Part shown: positions 34,813-44,062 of the stretch, in pieces
How the letters are laid out: every line of letters begins with the position of its first letter
Numbering within the stretch: the first letter of the stretch is position 1
NCBI RefSeq assembly: GCF_003675325.1
Contig: NZ_CP033073.1
Location: 4,898,001-4,962,000 of the forward strand
Direction of reading: 5' to 3'
Length of the DNA stretch: 64,000 bases
Source: Streptomyces dangxiongensis
GTDB taxonomy: Bacteria > Actinomycetota > Actinomycetes > Streptomycetales > Streptomycetaceae
Made by a program: the position numbers and the translations under genes
Notes under the pieces: generated by a model
What the model was told of the DNA's origin: nothing
What the model saw: the letters and a program-made list of their open reading frames with translations, nothing else
Database searches by the model: none

Positions 34813-35523
34813 ATGTCCGTTGTCAGTCACCTGGTCGAGCAGCTCGCCCACCTGCTGACCCCGCTCTTCCACGCCTCCGCGGCAGCCGCCGCGATCGTCC
34901 TGTTCACCGCCCTCGTACGGCTCCTCGTCCACCCCCTGTCCCGGGCCGCCGCCCGTGGCCGGCGCGCCCGCGCCGCGCTCCAGCCGAGAGTCGCCGCGCT
35001 GCGCGCGAAGCACGCCGGCGATCCGCGGCGCCTCCAGCAGGCGGTGCTGGACCTGCACGCCGAGGAGAAGGTCTCGCCGCTCTCCGGCCTGCTGCCCGGC
35101 CTGCTCCAGCTCCCCGCCTTCTTCGTCCTCTACCACCTCTTCTCCAGCTCGACGGTCGGCGGCGAGAGCAACGGCCTGCTCACCCACCGGCTCCTCGCGG
35201 CACCGCTCGGCGGACGCTGGTCCGACGCGCTCGCCGACGGCGGGGTGTTCGGTCCGGCCGGGCTGGTCTACGCCGGCCTGTTCGTCCTCGTCGCGGCCGT
35301 CGCCGCCGTCAACTACCGGCGTGCCCGGCGGACGATGGCCGAGCAGCCGATACCGACGGGTGCGGGTGACGCGGTGCCAGGTCTCGGCGCGGTCACCCGC
35401 GTGACGCCGTTCCTGTCCTTCTTCACGCTCGTCACCGTCGCCGTCGTCCCGCTCGCCGCCGCCCTGTACGTCGTCACCAGCACGGCCTGGAGCGCCGCGG
35501 AACAGGCCCTGCTGGCCCGCTGA
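34813..35523 (+). CDS. YidC/Oxa1-type membrane insertase, short paralogue
   Basis: 236-residue membrane protein of the YidC/Oxa1/Alb3 family, which inserts proteins into the membrane. The conserved core is present: an amphipathic cytoplasmic loop (RGRRARAALQPRVAALRAKH), then KVSPLSGLLPGLLQLPAFFVLYHLFS and later membrane segments. It is shorter than the main actinobacterial YidC and lacks a long basic tail, so it is probably a second, accessory insertase. GGAGGG nine bases before the ATG. It probably forms a unit with the DUF6412-like gene. Confidence 0.88.
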   Translation: MSVVSHLVEQLAHLLTPLFHASAAAAAIVLFTALVRLLVHPLSRAAARGRRARAALQPRVAALRAKHAGDPRRLQQAVLDLHAEEKVSPLSGLLPGLLQLPAFFVLYHLFSSSTVGGESNGLLTHRLLAAPLGGRWSDALADGGVFGPAGLVYAGLFVLVAAVAAVNYRRARRTMAEQPIPTGAGDAVPGLGAVTRVTPFLSFFTLVTVAVVPLAAALYVVTSTAWSAAEQALLAR

Positions 35524-35755
35524 GCGGGCCCGGCTGTCCTGCGGAACGGACCCCGCCGTTCCGCTGGGCAGGCCATGGCCGTGGCCATGGTCATGGACAC
35601 GGTCCGGCCGGGCCGGTCCCGGTCCAGTCCGGGCCGACCCGGTCCAGTCCGTGAACAGGGTCTTGCGAAGTGGACGGCGGAATTGGAGGATCGTCCAGCC
35701 CTTACGGCGGCCGCACCCGCCGGCCGGGCGCCCGCGATCGAGGGAGATTGTGACC

Positions 35756-36613
35756 ATGAAGCTGCTGCGAGTCGGTACCGCAGGGGCCGAGCGCCCCGCG
35801 CTGCTCGACGCCCGGGGGACCCTCAGGGACCTGTCCGGCCTCGTGGACGACATCGACGGCGCGCTCCTCGCCGACGACACCGCGCTCGGCCGGGTGCGGT
35901 CGGCGGCCGAGGCCGGTGAGCTGCCCGCGCTCGACGCGACCGGACTGCGGATCGGGCCCCCGGTCGGCCGCATCGGGAAGATCGTCTGCATCGGGCTCAA
36001 CTACCACGACCACGCCCGCGAGATCGGCGCCGAACCGCCGCCCGAGCCGGTGGTGTTCCTCAAGGCGCCGGACACGGTCGTCGGGCCGCACGACACCGTG
36101 CTGGTGCCGCGCGGCTCGGTGAAGACCGACTGGGAGGTCGAACTCGCGGTCGTCATCGGCCGTACGGCCCGCTACCTGGAGACGGCGGAGGAGGGGCTCG
36201 CGCACGTCGCCGGGTACGCGGTGGCGCACGACGTCTCCGAGCGGGAGTACCAGATCGAGCGGGGCGGGACCTGGGACAAGGGCAAGAACTGCGAGACGTT
36301 CAACCCCCTGGGCCCGTGGCTGGTGACGGCCGACGAGGTGCCGGACCCGCAGCGACTGCCCCTGAGGCTGTGGGTGAACGGAGAGGTGCAGCAGGACGGC
36401 ACGACGGCCGAACAGATCTTCCCGGTGGGCGAGGTCGTGCGCTACCTCAGCCGGTTCATGACGCTGTACCCCGGAGACGTCGTCAGCACGGGGACACCGG
36501 CCGGGGTGGCCATGGGCCGACCCGAGCCCAAGCCGTATCTGCGGGCCGGGGACGTCGTGGAGTTGGAGATCGAGGGGCTCGGGCGGCAGCGGCAGGAACT
36601 CAAGGACGCCTGA
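35756..36613 (+). CDS. fumarylacetoacetate hydrolase (FAH) family enzyme
   Basis: 285-residue soluble enzyme of the FAH superfamily (C-C hydrolases, isomerases and decarboxylases of 2-oxo acids in aromatic or sugar-acid breakdown). Metal ligands are seen in DWEVELAVVIG (two Glu) and AHDVSEREYQ (Asp). KIVCIGLNYHDHAREIG and FMTLYPGDVVSTGTPAGVAMG are diagnostic. The short N-terminal domain (1-65) is typical of the YcgM-like group. ATG at 35756 follows AGGGAG. The substrate is not predictable from its neighbours. Confidence 0.9.
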   Translation: MKLLRVGTAGAERPALLDARGTLRDLSGLVDDIDGALLADDTALGRVRSAAEAGELPALDATGLRIGPPVGRIGKIVCIGLNYHDHAREIGAEPPPEPVVFLKAPDTVVGPHDTVLVPRGSVKTDWEVELAVVIGRTARYLETAEEGLAHVAGYAVAHDVSEREYQIERGGTWDKGKNCETFNPLGPWLVTADEVPDPQRLPLRLWVNGEVQQDGTTAEQIFPVGEVVRYLSRFMTLYPGDVVSTGTPAGVAMGRPEPKPYLRAGDVVELEIEGLGRQRQELKDA

Positions 36614-36623
36614 GCCCCCACGG

Positions 36624-37112
36624 TCAGACGGACAGGAACTTCTCCAGGGCCTCCACCACCAGCCGGTGGTCCTGGAGTTGGGGCAGGCCCGAGACCGTCA
36701 CCGCGCCGATGACACCCACGTCCTCGACCCGGACCGGGAAGGAACCGCCGTGCGCCGCGTACGTGTCGGGGTCCAGGCGGGAGGAATCCTCGAACGTCGT
36801 GCCCTTGGCGCGGAAGCGGGTCCCGACCAGGTAGGAGGAAGCGCCGTAGCGCTCCACGACCCGGCGCTTGCGGGCGATCCAGGCGTCGTTGTCGGGCGTG
36901 GAGCCCGGCAGCGCCGCGTGGAAGAGCTGCTGGCCGGCGCGGTGGATGTCGATGGCGACCGGTGCGCGGCGCTCCCGCGCCAGCTCCACCAGGAGCGAGC
37001 CGAGCGCCCAGGCGTCATCGTGCGTGAACCGGCGGAAGACCAGGCGGCGTTCCTGCGCCTCCAGCTCCTCCGGGCTCGGGGTGGTGTCGGGGGTGGTCCG
37101 GGGCTGGGTCAT
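36624..37112 (-). CDS. heme-degrading-domain (UPF0303/HbpS-like) protein
   Basis: 162-residue protein of the GlcG/HbpS-type superfamily, recognised by EELEAQERRLVFRRFTHDDAWALG, IDIHRAGQQLFHAALPGS and the C-terminal VGVIGAVTVSGLPQLQDHRLVVEAL. Related proteins bind heme or small ligands. Its ATG overlaps the stop of the preceding oxidoreductase gene by one base (TGATG), so the two are translated together and probably share a pathway. Confidence 0.82.
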   Translation of the reverse strand: MTQPRTTPDTTPSPEELEAQERRLVFRRFTHDDAWALGSLLVELARERRAPVAIDIHRAGQQLFHAALPGSTPDNDAWIARKRRVVERYGASSYLVGTRFRAKGTTFEDSSRLDPDTYAAHGGSFPVRVEDVGVIGAVTVSGLPQLQDHRLVVEALEKFLSV

Positions 37113-38185
37113 CAGAGGGTCACCGTCACCTTGTCGCGGGCGGACCTGCGGGCCGCTTCCAGTACGTCGAGCGCGGCGGCGGCCTCCAGGGCCGTCACCG
37201 GGTTGGGGCCGGCGCCGGTCACGGCGGCGGCGACGGCCGCGTAGTAGGCGGGGTAGTCGCCGGGGAGCGTCGGCACGGGGGTGCCGCCGCCGGTCAGCGG
37301 GGACTCCCCGGAACCGACCCGGCCCCACAGGGCCTCGTCCTCCGCGCCCCAGTCGGGGGTGCTGCCCGGACGGCTGCCTTCGCGCAGGGCCGCCTCCTGC
37401 GGGTCCAGGCCGTACTTGACGTACCCCGCACGGGAACCGAGCACCCGGAAACGGGGGCCTAGCTGGGCGGTCGTCGCGGAGACGTGGAGGTGGGAGCGGA
37501 CGCCGCTCGCGTGGGTGAGCGCGAGGAAGGTGTCGTCGTCGGCCTCGGCGCCGGGACGGCGGACGTCCGTCTCGGCGTAGACCTCGGTGACCGGGCCGAA
37601 GAGGACCAGGGCCTGGTCGACGACGTGGCTGCCGAGGTCGTAGAGCAGGCCGCCGATCTCCGCCGGGTCGCCGGACTCGCGCCAGCCGCCCTTGGGCCGG
37701 GGGCGCCAGCGCTCGAAACGGGACTCGAAGCGCCAGGCGTCGCCGAGTTCGCCGTCGGCCAGCAGTGCGCGCAAGGTCAGGAAGTCGTTGTCCCAGCGGC
37801 GGTTCTGGAAGACCGACAGCAGCAGGCCGCGCTCGTCGGCGAGGGCGGCGAGGCCGCGGGCCTCCGCCGCCGTACCGGCGACCGGCTTGTCCACGACCAC
37901 CGGCAGGCCCGCCTCGAGCGCGGCCGTGGCCAGCGGTACGTGCGTCTTGTTCGGGGAGGCGACGACGATCAGGTCCAGCTCGCCGGCGCGGTCGAACAGC
38001 TCGTCGGAGGTGGCGGCGAGCCGGACGTCCGGGAACTCGGCGCGGGCCTGCTGCTGCCGCTCCGGCTGGGAGGTGACCACCGTGTCCAGGGCGAGGCCCT
38101 CGGTGGCGGCGATCAACGGGGCGTGGAAGACGGAGCCGGCGAGGCCGTAGCCGATCAGGCCGACGCGGAGGGGGGCAGTAGTCAT
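37112..38185 (-). CDS. Gfo/Idh/MocA family oxidoreductase
   Basis: 357-residue NAD(P)-dependent oxidoreductase. The Rossmann fold begins VGLIGYGLAGSVFHAPLI. The nicotinamide-side motif is VVVDKPVAGTAAEA (EKP-like, here DKP), and the C-terminal domain has GGLLYDLGSHVVDQAL with the catalytic-region Asp/His. Such enzymes act on sugars, inositols or related alcohols. It is divergent from a ROK regulator with a 27-bp palindrome between them, pointing to sugar-responsive control. Confidence 0.9.
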   Translation of the reverse strand: MTTAPLRVGLIGYGLAGSVFHAPLIAATEGLALDTVVTSQPERQQQARAEFPDVRLAATSDELFDRAGELDLIVVASPNKTHVPLATAALEAGLPVVVDKPVAGTAAEARGLAALADERGLLLSVFQNRRWDNDFLTLRALLADGELGDAWRFESRFERWRPRPKGGWRESGDPAEIGGLLYDLGSHVVDQALVLFGPVTEVYAETDVRRPGAEADDDTFLALTHASGVRSHLHVSATTAQLGPRFRVLGSRAGYVKYGLDPQEAALREGSRPGSTPDWGAEDEALWGRVGSGESPLTGGGTPVPTLPGDYPAYYAAVAAAVTGAGPNPVTALEAAAALDVLEAARRSARDKVTVTL

Positions 38186-38191
38186 GACTCC

Positions 38192-38218
38192 CACTTTGGC
38201 AACACTGTTGCCAAAGTG
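38192..38218. promoter_or_regulatory. 27-bp perfect palindrome, ROK operator
   Basis: Arms CACTTTGGCAACA (38192-38204) and TGTTGCCAAAGTG (38206-38218) are perfect inverted repeats around a single C. It lies 7 bases upstream of the Gfo/Idh/MocA start and 16 upstream of the ROK start, covering both promoters. Binding would repress both genes. Confidence 0.8.
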
Positions 38219-38233
38219 CAAGCGGCGGGGACA

Positions 38234-39397
38234 ATGGGTCGCGTGAACAGGACGAGGAACGGCGGACCGGCGGGAGCGAATCTGGGCGCGGTGCGCAACC
38301 ACAACGCCGCGCTGGTGCTCGGGCTGCTGCGGGACGCAGGGGCGGGGGGCATCAGCCGCCTGGAACTGGCCGAGCGCACCGGACTCACCCCGCAGGCCGT
38401 CAGCAAGATCACCGCGCGGCTGCGGGAGGCGGGCCTCGCCGCGGAGGCCGGACGGCGCGCGTCGACCGGCGGCAAGCCGCGGACCGTGCTGCGGCTGGTA
38501 CCGGAGGCGGGGCACGCGGTGGGCGTACACCTGGACCGTGACGAGCTGCGGGTGGTACTGGCCGACCTGGACGGCACGGTGGTGGGGGAACGCCGGGCCG
38601 AACTGGACCTGGGCGCGGGCGCGCCGGCCGTACTGGACGCGGTGTACGGGGCGGTCGAGGGGCTGGCGGCGGAGAGGCTGGGCGGCGCGGCGCCCGACGA
38701 CGGAGGGCTTGCCGGGGTCGGATCGTTGCTGGGGGTGGGGGTCGCGCTGCCCGGTCCGCTGGACCATACGCGCGGGGTACTGCACCGGGTCACCGGGTTC
38801 CCCGAGTGGGACGGCTTCCCGCTGCGGGACGCGCTCGCCGCGCGGCTGGGGGTGCCGGTGGTCGTGGACAAGGACACCAACGCCGCCGCGCTCGGACTGG
38901 CGGTCGGGAAGGAGCAGGGCGCCGCGGGTGACTCCTTCGCCTATCTGCACCTCGGCACGGGACTCGGTGCCGGGCTGGTGATCGGCGGGAGCGTGCACCG
39001 GGGGGCGCGGACCGGGGCCGGGGAGTTCGGACACCAGGTGATCCAGCTTGACGGGCCGCCGTGCGAGTGCGGCAACCGGGGGTGCGTCGAGGTGCTGTGC
39101 CTGCGGGCGGCGGCGCGGGGGGAGGTGGCCGAGGCGGCACGCGTCCTGGGGGTGGCGGCGGGCAACCTGGTGGGACTGCTGGACATCGACGTGGTGCTGC
39201 TCGGGGGCCGTACGGTCGCGGGCGCGCCCGAGGCGTACGTACGGGGAGTGGGCGAGGTGCTGGAGGCACGGGCCCGACGGGAGGGGACGCCCACCGGGGG
39301 CGTACCGGTGCGGGTCGCTCCGCGCGGCGAGCGGGCGGTGGCCGAGGGAGCGGCCCAACTGCTGCTGGCTCCCTTGTTCGGCCGAGGAGAGGCCTGA
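38234..39397 (+). CDS. ROK-family transcriptional regulator
   Basis: 387-residue repressor with an N-terminal winged helix (VLGLLRDAGAGGISRLELAERTGLTPQAVSKITARL) and a C-terminal sugar-kinase-like domain. The ROK signatures LGTGLGAGLVIGG and the zinc motif CECGNRGCVEV are present. The family usually binds a sugar or sugar phosphate and releases DNA. ATG at 38234; an in-frame GTG at 38243 is possible. It probably controls itself and the divergent oxidoreductase operon through the palindrome. Confidence 0.92.
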   Translation: MGRVNRTRNGGPAGANLGAVRNHNAALVLGLLRDAGAGGISRLELAERTGLTPQAVSKITARLREAGLAAEAGRRASTGGKPRTVLRLVPEAGHAVGVHLDRDELRVVLADLDGTVVGERRAELDLGAGAPAVLDAVYGAVEGLAAERLGGAAPDDGGLAGVGSLLGVGVALPGPLDHTRGVLHRVTGFPEWDGFPLRDALAARLGVPVVVDKDTNAAALGLAVGKEQGAAGDSFAYLHLGTGLGAGLVIGGSVHRGARTGAGEFGHQVIQLDGPPCECGNRGCVEVLCLRAAARGEVAEAARVLGVAAGNLVGLLDIDVVLLGGRTVAGAPEAYVRGVGEVLEARARREGTPTGGVPVRVAPRGERAVAEGAAQLLLAPLFGRGEA

Positions 39398-39680
39398 CCG
39401 AGCGACACGAGCCCACTCCGTGGGGGCCCAGCCCGGCGCCCCCACGGCCGGTGGCCACCGCCGCGCGCCCCAACTCCAGTGCCCACGCGGGATACGCCCA
39501 CGCCAGCCCCCCAGCGGCGCGGGGAACGGCGCGACCAGCCATGACGCACCCGAGGCCGAAAACGGTCGGCAACCCTCCCGTCCCGTCGACGCAACTCGCT
39601 CCGCTGATCGAGCGGATTCGGCCCCCACCCCGGAGTGGCGGCACCGAACCCCCCACCCCGCCCGGCATGGTCATGTGTTC

Positions 39681-40662
39681 ATGCGACTGCGCACGCCCCT
39701 GTCCCTCTGCCTCGCCACAGGCGCCGCCACCGCCACCGTCGTCGTGCCCGTGTCGCCGGACGCCGCCTTCGCCGACGCGGCCCCCTCCTGCGCCGGCACC
39801 GACGCGCGGAACTTCCCGCTGGCCACCCGGATCCGCGGCGGCCCCGACGCCTACGAGGCGGGCGGCGGATACGGCACCTGGTACATCGACCTGACCAACA
39901 CCACCCACCGAGCCTGTGCCCGTATCCACCCGGTCGTCGTCCCTGGCCGACGACCGGCGTGCCCTGCGGCCGGAGCAGTCCCAGCTCGACTTCTACGAGG
40001 GTTCCCGCGTCCGGCCGGTCACCTTCGAGAGCACCGACGCGCATGAACTGGTCGGCGTCCTCGACGGCGCCGGGTTCGACGGGTTCACCGTGCCCCCAGG
40101 AGGCACCGTCAGCGTCCGGGTCCGCCTCGCGCTCACCTCCGACGCGCAGGCCGGCCAGGTCACCGCCAACGCCGCCGCCGTGCAGCGCCGGGGGGAGGAC
40201 GGGGACTGGGTGGGGGAGTCCAACACCTACCGCTTCTCGATCGGCGGGGGCGAGGAGGACGCGCAGGGCACCGGGGAGGCGACGGTCACGCCGTCCGGCA
40301 GCGCCCAGGCCAGCCCCACCGGCACCGCCACGCCGCCTTCCTCCCCGCCCTCCGCCCGGGAGACTCAGGCGGAAGAGGAGGCCGAGCAGGCCCAGCAGAC
40401 GGAGGAGGCCGAGCAGACGGAGCAGGCCCAGCAGACGGAGGAGGCCCAGCAGGCGGAGGAGGCCCAGCAGGCGGAGGAGGCCCAGCAGGCAGGTGAGACG
40501 CAGGTGGCCCAGGTGGCCGAGGAAGCCCAGGAGGCCGGAGAACGGGCGCGCGAGCTGGCGCGTACCGGGCCGGCGCTGGCCCGAGGGCTGCTCGTGGCCG
40601 TCACGGCGCTGTTCGGCGTGGGCGTCGTCGCGTTCCTGCTGGTGCGTGGCCGCCGCCGCTGA
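39681..40662 (+). pseudogene. LAxTG-type cell-wall-anchored protein, interrupted by a 1-base frameshift
   Basis: The product would be a secreted surface protein of about 326 residues. It starts at ATG 39681 with a signal peptide (MRLRTPLSLCLATGAATATV), then a folded domain (FPLATRIRGGPDAYEAGGG). At 39941-39943 an extra C shifts the frame. Deleting one C joins HPVVV to LADDRRALRPEQ and the frame then runs to 40662. The second part has a Glu/Gln-rich repeat region (units of EEAQQA at about 40370-40500). It ends with the sortase signal LARTG, a membrane segment and RGRRR. A sortase of class F lies 2 kb downstream. It may be a real phase or null mutation, or a sequence error. Confidence 0.75.
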
Positions 40663-41142
40663 GGACCACCGTGGACGCGGGAATCCGGCGAGGGGTCGAC
40701 AGGACCCGGGGAGGCCGTGGGCGGGTGCGGCCTCTCGACGGCGGGGCAGGCCAAGCCGAGCGGGCGCCGGCCGCGCCTGCTCCGGTGACTGCCGGGTTCA
40801 CTGACGCGCGCCCCGTCGGCCGGACGCGGCGCCGGCCCCGCCCCCCGGTGCGGCGACAGCCGCGACTCCCACGGTCATCGACCCACTGTCCGGGCTCCCC
40901 TGTCGGGGCTCTACGGCCCGGGCCCTACGGTCATCGACCCACCGCAAGGGCCCCATCGTCCGGGCCCCACGGTCTCGCCCCACCGCAAGGGCCCCACCGC
41001 CCGAGCCTCACCGCCCCAGGACCCGCTGCCCGGTGATCGGCAGGGTACGGATCACGCCAGGCTGACTAGGCTGGGGGCGTCGGTACGCCGTGGTTCCGGC
41101 GCCCCCGCTTCTCGCCCGTACGTACGTCTGGAGACGCTCAAC
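40663..41142. other. intergenic region, 480 bases, with imperfect repeats
   Basis: No gene supported. ACGGTCATCGACCCAC occurs twice (40871 and 40927) and CACCGCAAGGGCCCCA twice (40940 and 40981), forming a degenerate direct-repeat block. The promoter of the HAD phosphatase is presumably at the right end. Confidence 0.5.
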
Positions 41143-41922
41143 ATGGCAGACCGCAAGCCCATCGAGTCATGGCTCACCGACATGGACGGCGTCCTGATCC
41201 ACGAGGGGGTGCCGATCCCCGGTGCCGAGGCCTTCCTGAAGCGGCTTCGCGAGTCCGGCCGGCCCTTCCTGGTGCTCACCAACAACTCCATCTACACCGC
41301 CCGTGACCTGCACGCGCGGCTGCGCCGCATGGGCCTGGACGTGCCGGTGGAGAACATCTGGACCTCGGCGCTGGCGACCGCCCAGTTCCTGAACGACCAG
41401 CGGCCCGCCGGCAGCGCCTATGTCATCGGCGAGGCCGGTCTGACCACCGCCCTGCACGACATCGGCTACATCCTCACCGACCACGAACCCGACTTCGTGA
41501 TCCTCGGCGAGACCCGCACCTACTCCTTCGAGGCCCTGACGAAGGCCGTCCGCCTCATCAACAACGGCGCCCGGTTCATCGCGACCAACCCCGACAACGT
41601 GGGCCCCTCCGTCGAGGGCGACCTGCCGGCCACCGGCTCGGTCGCCGCGCTGATCACCGCCGCGACGGGCAAGAAGCCGTACTTCGTGGGCAAGCCGAAC
41701 CCCCTGATGATGCGGGCCGGGCTGAACGCGATCGGCGCGCACTCGGAGACGTCCGCGATGATCGGTGACCGGATGGACACCGACGTGCTCGCCGGCCTGG
41801 AGGCCGGGATGCGGACGTTCCTGGTACTCAGCGGAGTGACCCGGCCGGACGACGTGGACCGCTACCCGTTCCGCCCCTCCCAGGTCGTGGACTCCATCGC
41901 GGACCTCGTCGACCTGGTCTGA
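41143..41922 (+). CDS. HAD-IIA family phosphatase (NagD-like)
   Basis: 259-residue cytoplasmic phosphatase. HAD motif I is LTDMDGVLIHEG (nucleophile Asp and acid/base Asp), motif II is LVLTNNS, motif III Lys is in FVGKPNP, and motif IV is IGDRMDTDVLAG. The large cap between motifs II and III is of the NagD type. Substrates are small phosphates such as nucleotides or sugar phosphates. Start fixed by GGAGA eight bases before the ATG. Confidence 0.92.
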   Translation: MADRKPIESWLTDMDGVLIHEGVPIPGAEAFLKRLRESGRPFLVLTNNSIYTARDLHARLRRMGLDVPVENIWTSALATAQFLNDQRPAGSAYVIGEAGLTTALHDIGYILTDHEPDFVILGETRTYSFEALTKAVRLINNGARFIATNPDNVGPSVEGDLPATGSVAALITAATGKKPYFVGKPNPLMMRAGLNAIGAHSETSAMIGDRMDTDVLAGLEAGMRTFLVLSGVTRPDDVDRYPFRPSQVVDSIADLVDLV

Positions 41923-42060
41923 GGCACGGCCCGCAAGCCCTGGCCCGCCCCGGCCCGGCCGGCCGAAACCCGGCCTCACCCGTTCGGAGCAGCGGGGCGC
42001 CCTCCTGGGATGCGTGGGCGTCCGGCGCGGGGGAGCCTCCTTGGTGACTGGAGGTTCACG

Positions 42061-42615
42061 ATGGGCTCACTACGCCTCACTCTCTGCACCGGATTCCTGG
42101 CCGTGACCGCGCTCGCCCCGGCGGCCCACGCCGTCGCGGCGGACGCCGGCTCGGTCTCCGTGACCCCTGCCTCCCCGGCACCGGGCGCCGACGTCACCCT
42201 GCGGGTCAGCGGCTGCACGGGCCGGCAGGGCACCGCCGCCTCGGCCGCCTTCGTCGCCGACGCCCGGCTGGCCGGTGCCCAGGGGAGCCTGTCCGGCGAG
42301 ACCCGGGTCCGCACCTCCATCGAGCCCGGCGCCTACGACGTACGCATCACCTGCGCCGATTACGCGATCACCGGCAGGATCACGGTGGCGCGGACGGGAG
42401 CCGGCCGACGCCAGGAGTCCGTCCGGCTGCCCGACGCGGCCGCCTCCCCCGTCGCCCCGGTCCCCGCGGGCGGCGGTGGCACCGCGCACTTCGCCACGGT
42501 GGCCACCAGCGGCTCCGGGCCCGGCACCGCGCAGGCGGCCACCGGTCTGGCGCTCGCCGGCATCGCCGCGGTCGCCGTCGGGCTCCGGGCCCGCCGGAGC
42601 CGCGGTACGCGTTGA
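42061..42615 (+). CDS. secreted or membrane-anchored protein beside a sortase
   Basis: 184-residue exported protein with a signal peptide (MGSLRLTLCTGFLAVTALAP AAHA). An Ig-like beta domain follows (VSVTPASPAPGADVTLRVSG to YDVRITCADYAITGRITV), with two cysteines that may form a disulfide. After a Gly-rich linker, a hydrophobic C-terminal helix ends in basic residues (ALAGIAAVAVGLRARRSRGTR). There is no LPxTG/LAxTG motif, so it is probably membrane-anchored. GGAGG precedes the ATG. Its TGA stop lies 8 bases before the sortase ATG (or overlaps its TTG), so the two are coupled. Confidence 0.8.
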   Translation: MGSLRLTLCTGFLAVTALAPAAHAVAADAGSVSVTPASPAPGADVTLRVSGCTGRQGTAASAAFVADARLAGAQGSLSGETRVRTSIEPGAYDVRITCADYAITGRITVARTGAGRRQESVRLPDAAASPVAPVPAGGGGTAHFATVATSGSGPGTAQAATGLALAGIAAVAVGLRARRSRGTR

Positions 42616-42623
42616 GTCCCGCG

Positions 42624-43295
42624 ATGGGCGACGACCACGGGCGCACCACCAACGCCGGGCGGCTCGTCACCGGACTGGCCTGGGCGGTGCTGCTGTTCGG
42701 GCTGTGGCTGTGGGGGCGCGGGGTGACGGGCGTGCCGCACAGCGCGGACGGCCCCGCCACGGGTGACGTCTCCGGCCTCGGCCGTCCCGCCGGCCCGGCC
42801 CGGCTGCCGCCCGCGGTGACCCCCCTGCGCGCCGCGTCGCCGCAGCGCCTCGACATCCCCCGGATCGGCGTCCAGGCCCCGGTGGTGGCCCGTGGCCTGG
42901 ACGCCCGCGGTGCCGTGGACCCGCCGCCCTACGCCCAGCCGGGCGTGGTCGGCTGGTACGGCGCCGGTGCCACGCCCGGCGCCCGGGGCGTGGCCCTGCT
43001 GGTCGGCCACGTCGACACCCGGACCCGTCCCGCCGTCTTCTACCGGCTCAGCACCCTGAAGGCGGGCGGGACGGTCCGCGTGGTCCGCGCGGACGGCAGG
43101 GTCGCCGAGTTCACCATCGACGACATCCGGGTGCTGCCCCGTGAGGGCTTCGACGCCCGGCAGGCCTACGGCCCCCGCGAGCCCGGCCGCGCCGAACTGC
43201 GCCTGATCACCTGCGGCGGCTCCTTCGACCGGGCCAGCGGCAGCTACACGGCGAACGTGGTGGTCTCCGCCTATCTCACCGCCGCCGGCCGCTGA
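42624..43295 (+). CDS. class F sortase
   Basis: 223-residue membrane-bound transpeptidase that cleaves a sorting signal and attaches surface proteins to peptidoglycan. An N-terminal membrane segment (LAWAVLLFGLWLWGRG) is followed by the catalytic domain with His in VGHVDTR, Cys in ITCGGSFD, and the assisting Arg in the following strand. These sequences fit the actinobacterial class F type. ATG at 42624 is used; a TTG at 42612 overlapping the preceding stop is also possible. A frameshifted LAxTG protein 2 kb upstream and the secreted neighbour could be substrates or partners. Confidence 0.9.
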   Translation: MGDDHGRTTNAGRLVTGLAWAVLLFGLWLWGRGVTGVPHSADGPATGDVSGLGRPAGPARLPPAVTPLRAASPQRLDIPRIGVQAPVVARGLDARGAVDPPPYAQPGVVGWYGAGATPGARGVALLVGHVDTRTRPAVFYRLSTLKAGGTVRVVRADGRVAEFTIDDIRVLPREGFDARQAYGPREPGRAELRLITCGGSFDRASGSYTANVVVSAYLTAAGR

Positions 43296-43300
43296 AGCTT

Positions 43301-44011
43301 CTACCGGTTGGCGGCGGCCACCAGGGACAGGCGGGTGCGGATGTTGCCGAAGTGGTCCCGTATGGCCCGTTCGGCCCGCAGGGAGTCGCCGGAGCGCACC
43401 GCGTCGAGGATCTCCCGGTGCTGGCGGCAGGTGACCCGCGGGTCCTGCGGCAGGTCCACCAGGTCCCGCTGCACCCGGTGGAAGGCGTCCCAGAACGCCT
43501 CCAGCACCTCGCCCAGCAGCACGTTGTCCAGCCCCCGGTAGAGAGTGGCGTGAAAGGCGCGGTCGGTCTCGGCGAGGCCCGCCCCCTCGGCGGCCTCCCG
43601 GTCCATGCGGTCCACGAGCGCGTCCAGTGCCGCCAGGTCCGCCTCCGGCAGCCGCCCGGCGAGCCGCGACACCAGTCCCGTCTCGACGGCCTCGCGCAGT
43701 TCGAGCAACTGGAGCAGGGAGTCCTCGCCGCGGCGGTGCCCGGCGACGGTCCGGAAGGCCAGCCCCTCGATCATCGGCGCGAACGACATCGCGCCGACGT
43801 ACGTCCCGAACCCGTGCCGGATCTCCACGATGCCGACGGCCTGGAGCGCCTTCAGGGCTTCGCGCACCGAGTTCCGGCTCACCCCGAGGAGCCGCATCAG
43901 CTCGGGCTCGGTGGGCAGCGGCGCACCCGAGGGCAGCCGCTGGTCCACGATCAGTTTCTTGATCCGTTCCTGAAGGTCCCGGGCTGCCATGGCGAGAGGG
44001 TATCCGGCCAT
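43301..44011 (-). CDS. GntR-family (FadR-type) transcriptional regulator
   Basis: 236-residue repressor. The N-terminal winged helix has LPTEPELMRLLGVSRNSVREALKALQAVGIVEIRHGFGTYVG. The C-terminal FCD domain of about 150 helical residues has metal-site patterns (ELREAVETGLVSRLAG, DRAFHATLYRG, CRQHREILDAVRSGD). Ligands of this group are usually carboxylic acids. Two ATGs (44011 and 43990) lack ribosome sites; the longer is annotated. It stands alone, between the sortase and tRNA-Lys. Confidence 0.88.
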   Translation of the reverse strand: MAGYPLAMAARDLQERIKKLIVDQRLPSGAPLPTEPELMRLLGVSRNSVREALKALQAVGIVEIRHGFGTYVGAMSFAPMIEGLAFRTVAGHRRGEDSLLQLLELREAVETGLVSRLAGRLPEADLAALDALVDRMDREAAEGAGLAETDRAFHATLYRGLDNVLLGEVLEAFWDAFHRVQRDLVDLPQDPRVTCRQHREILDAVRSGDSLRAERAIRDHFGNIRTRLSLVAAANR

Positions 44012-44023
44012 TGTGGGGCATGC

Positions 44024-44056
44024 GGAAGGCCCCCCGCTCGCGCGAGGGGCCTTTCC
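44024..44056 (-). terminator. terminator after tRNA-Lys (copy 1)
   Basis: Near-palindrome GGAAGGCCCC...GGGGCCTTTCC downstream of the minus-strand tRNA, with a stem rich in C and G around CGCTCGCGCG. Confidence 0.65.
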
Positions 44057-44062
44057 GGTCGG

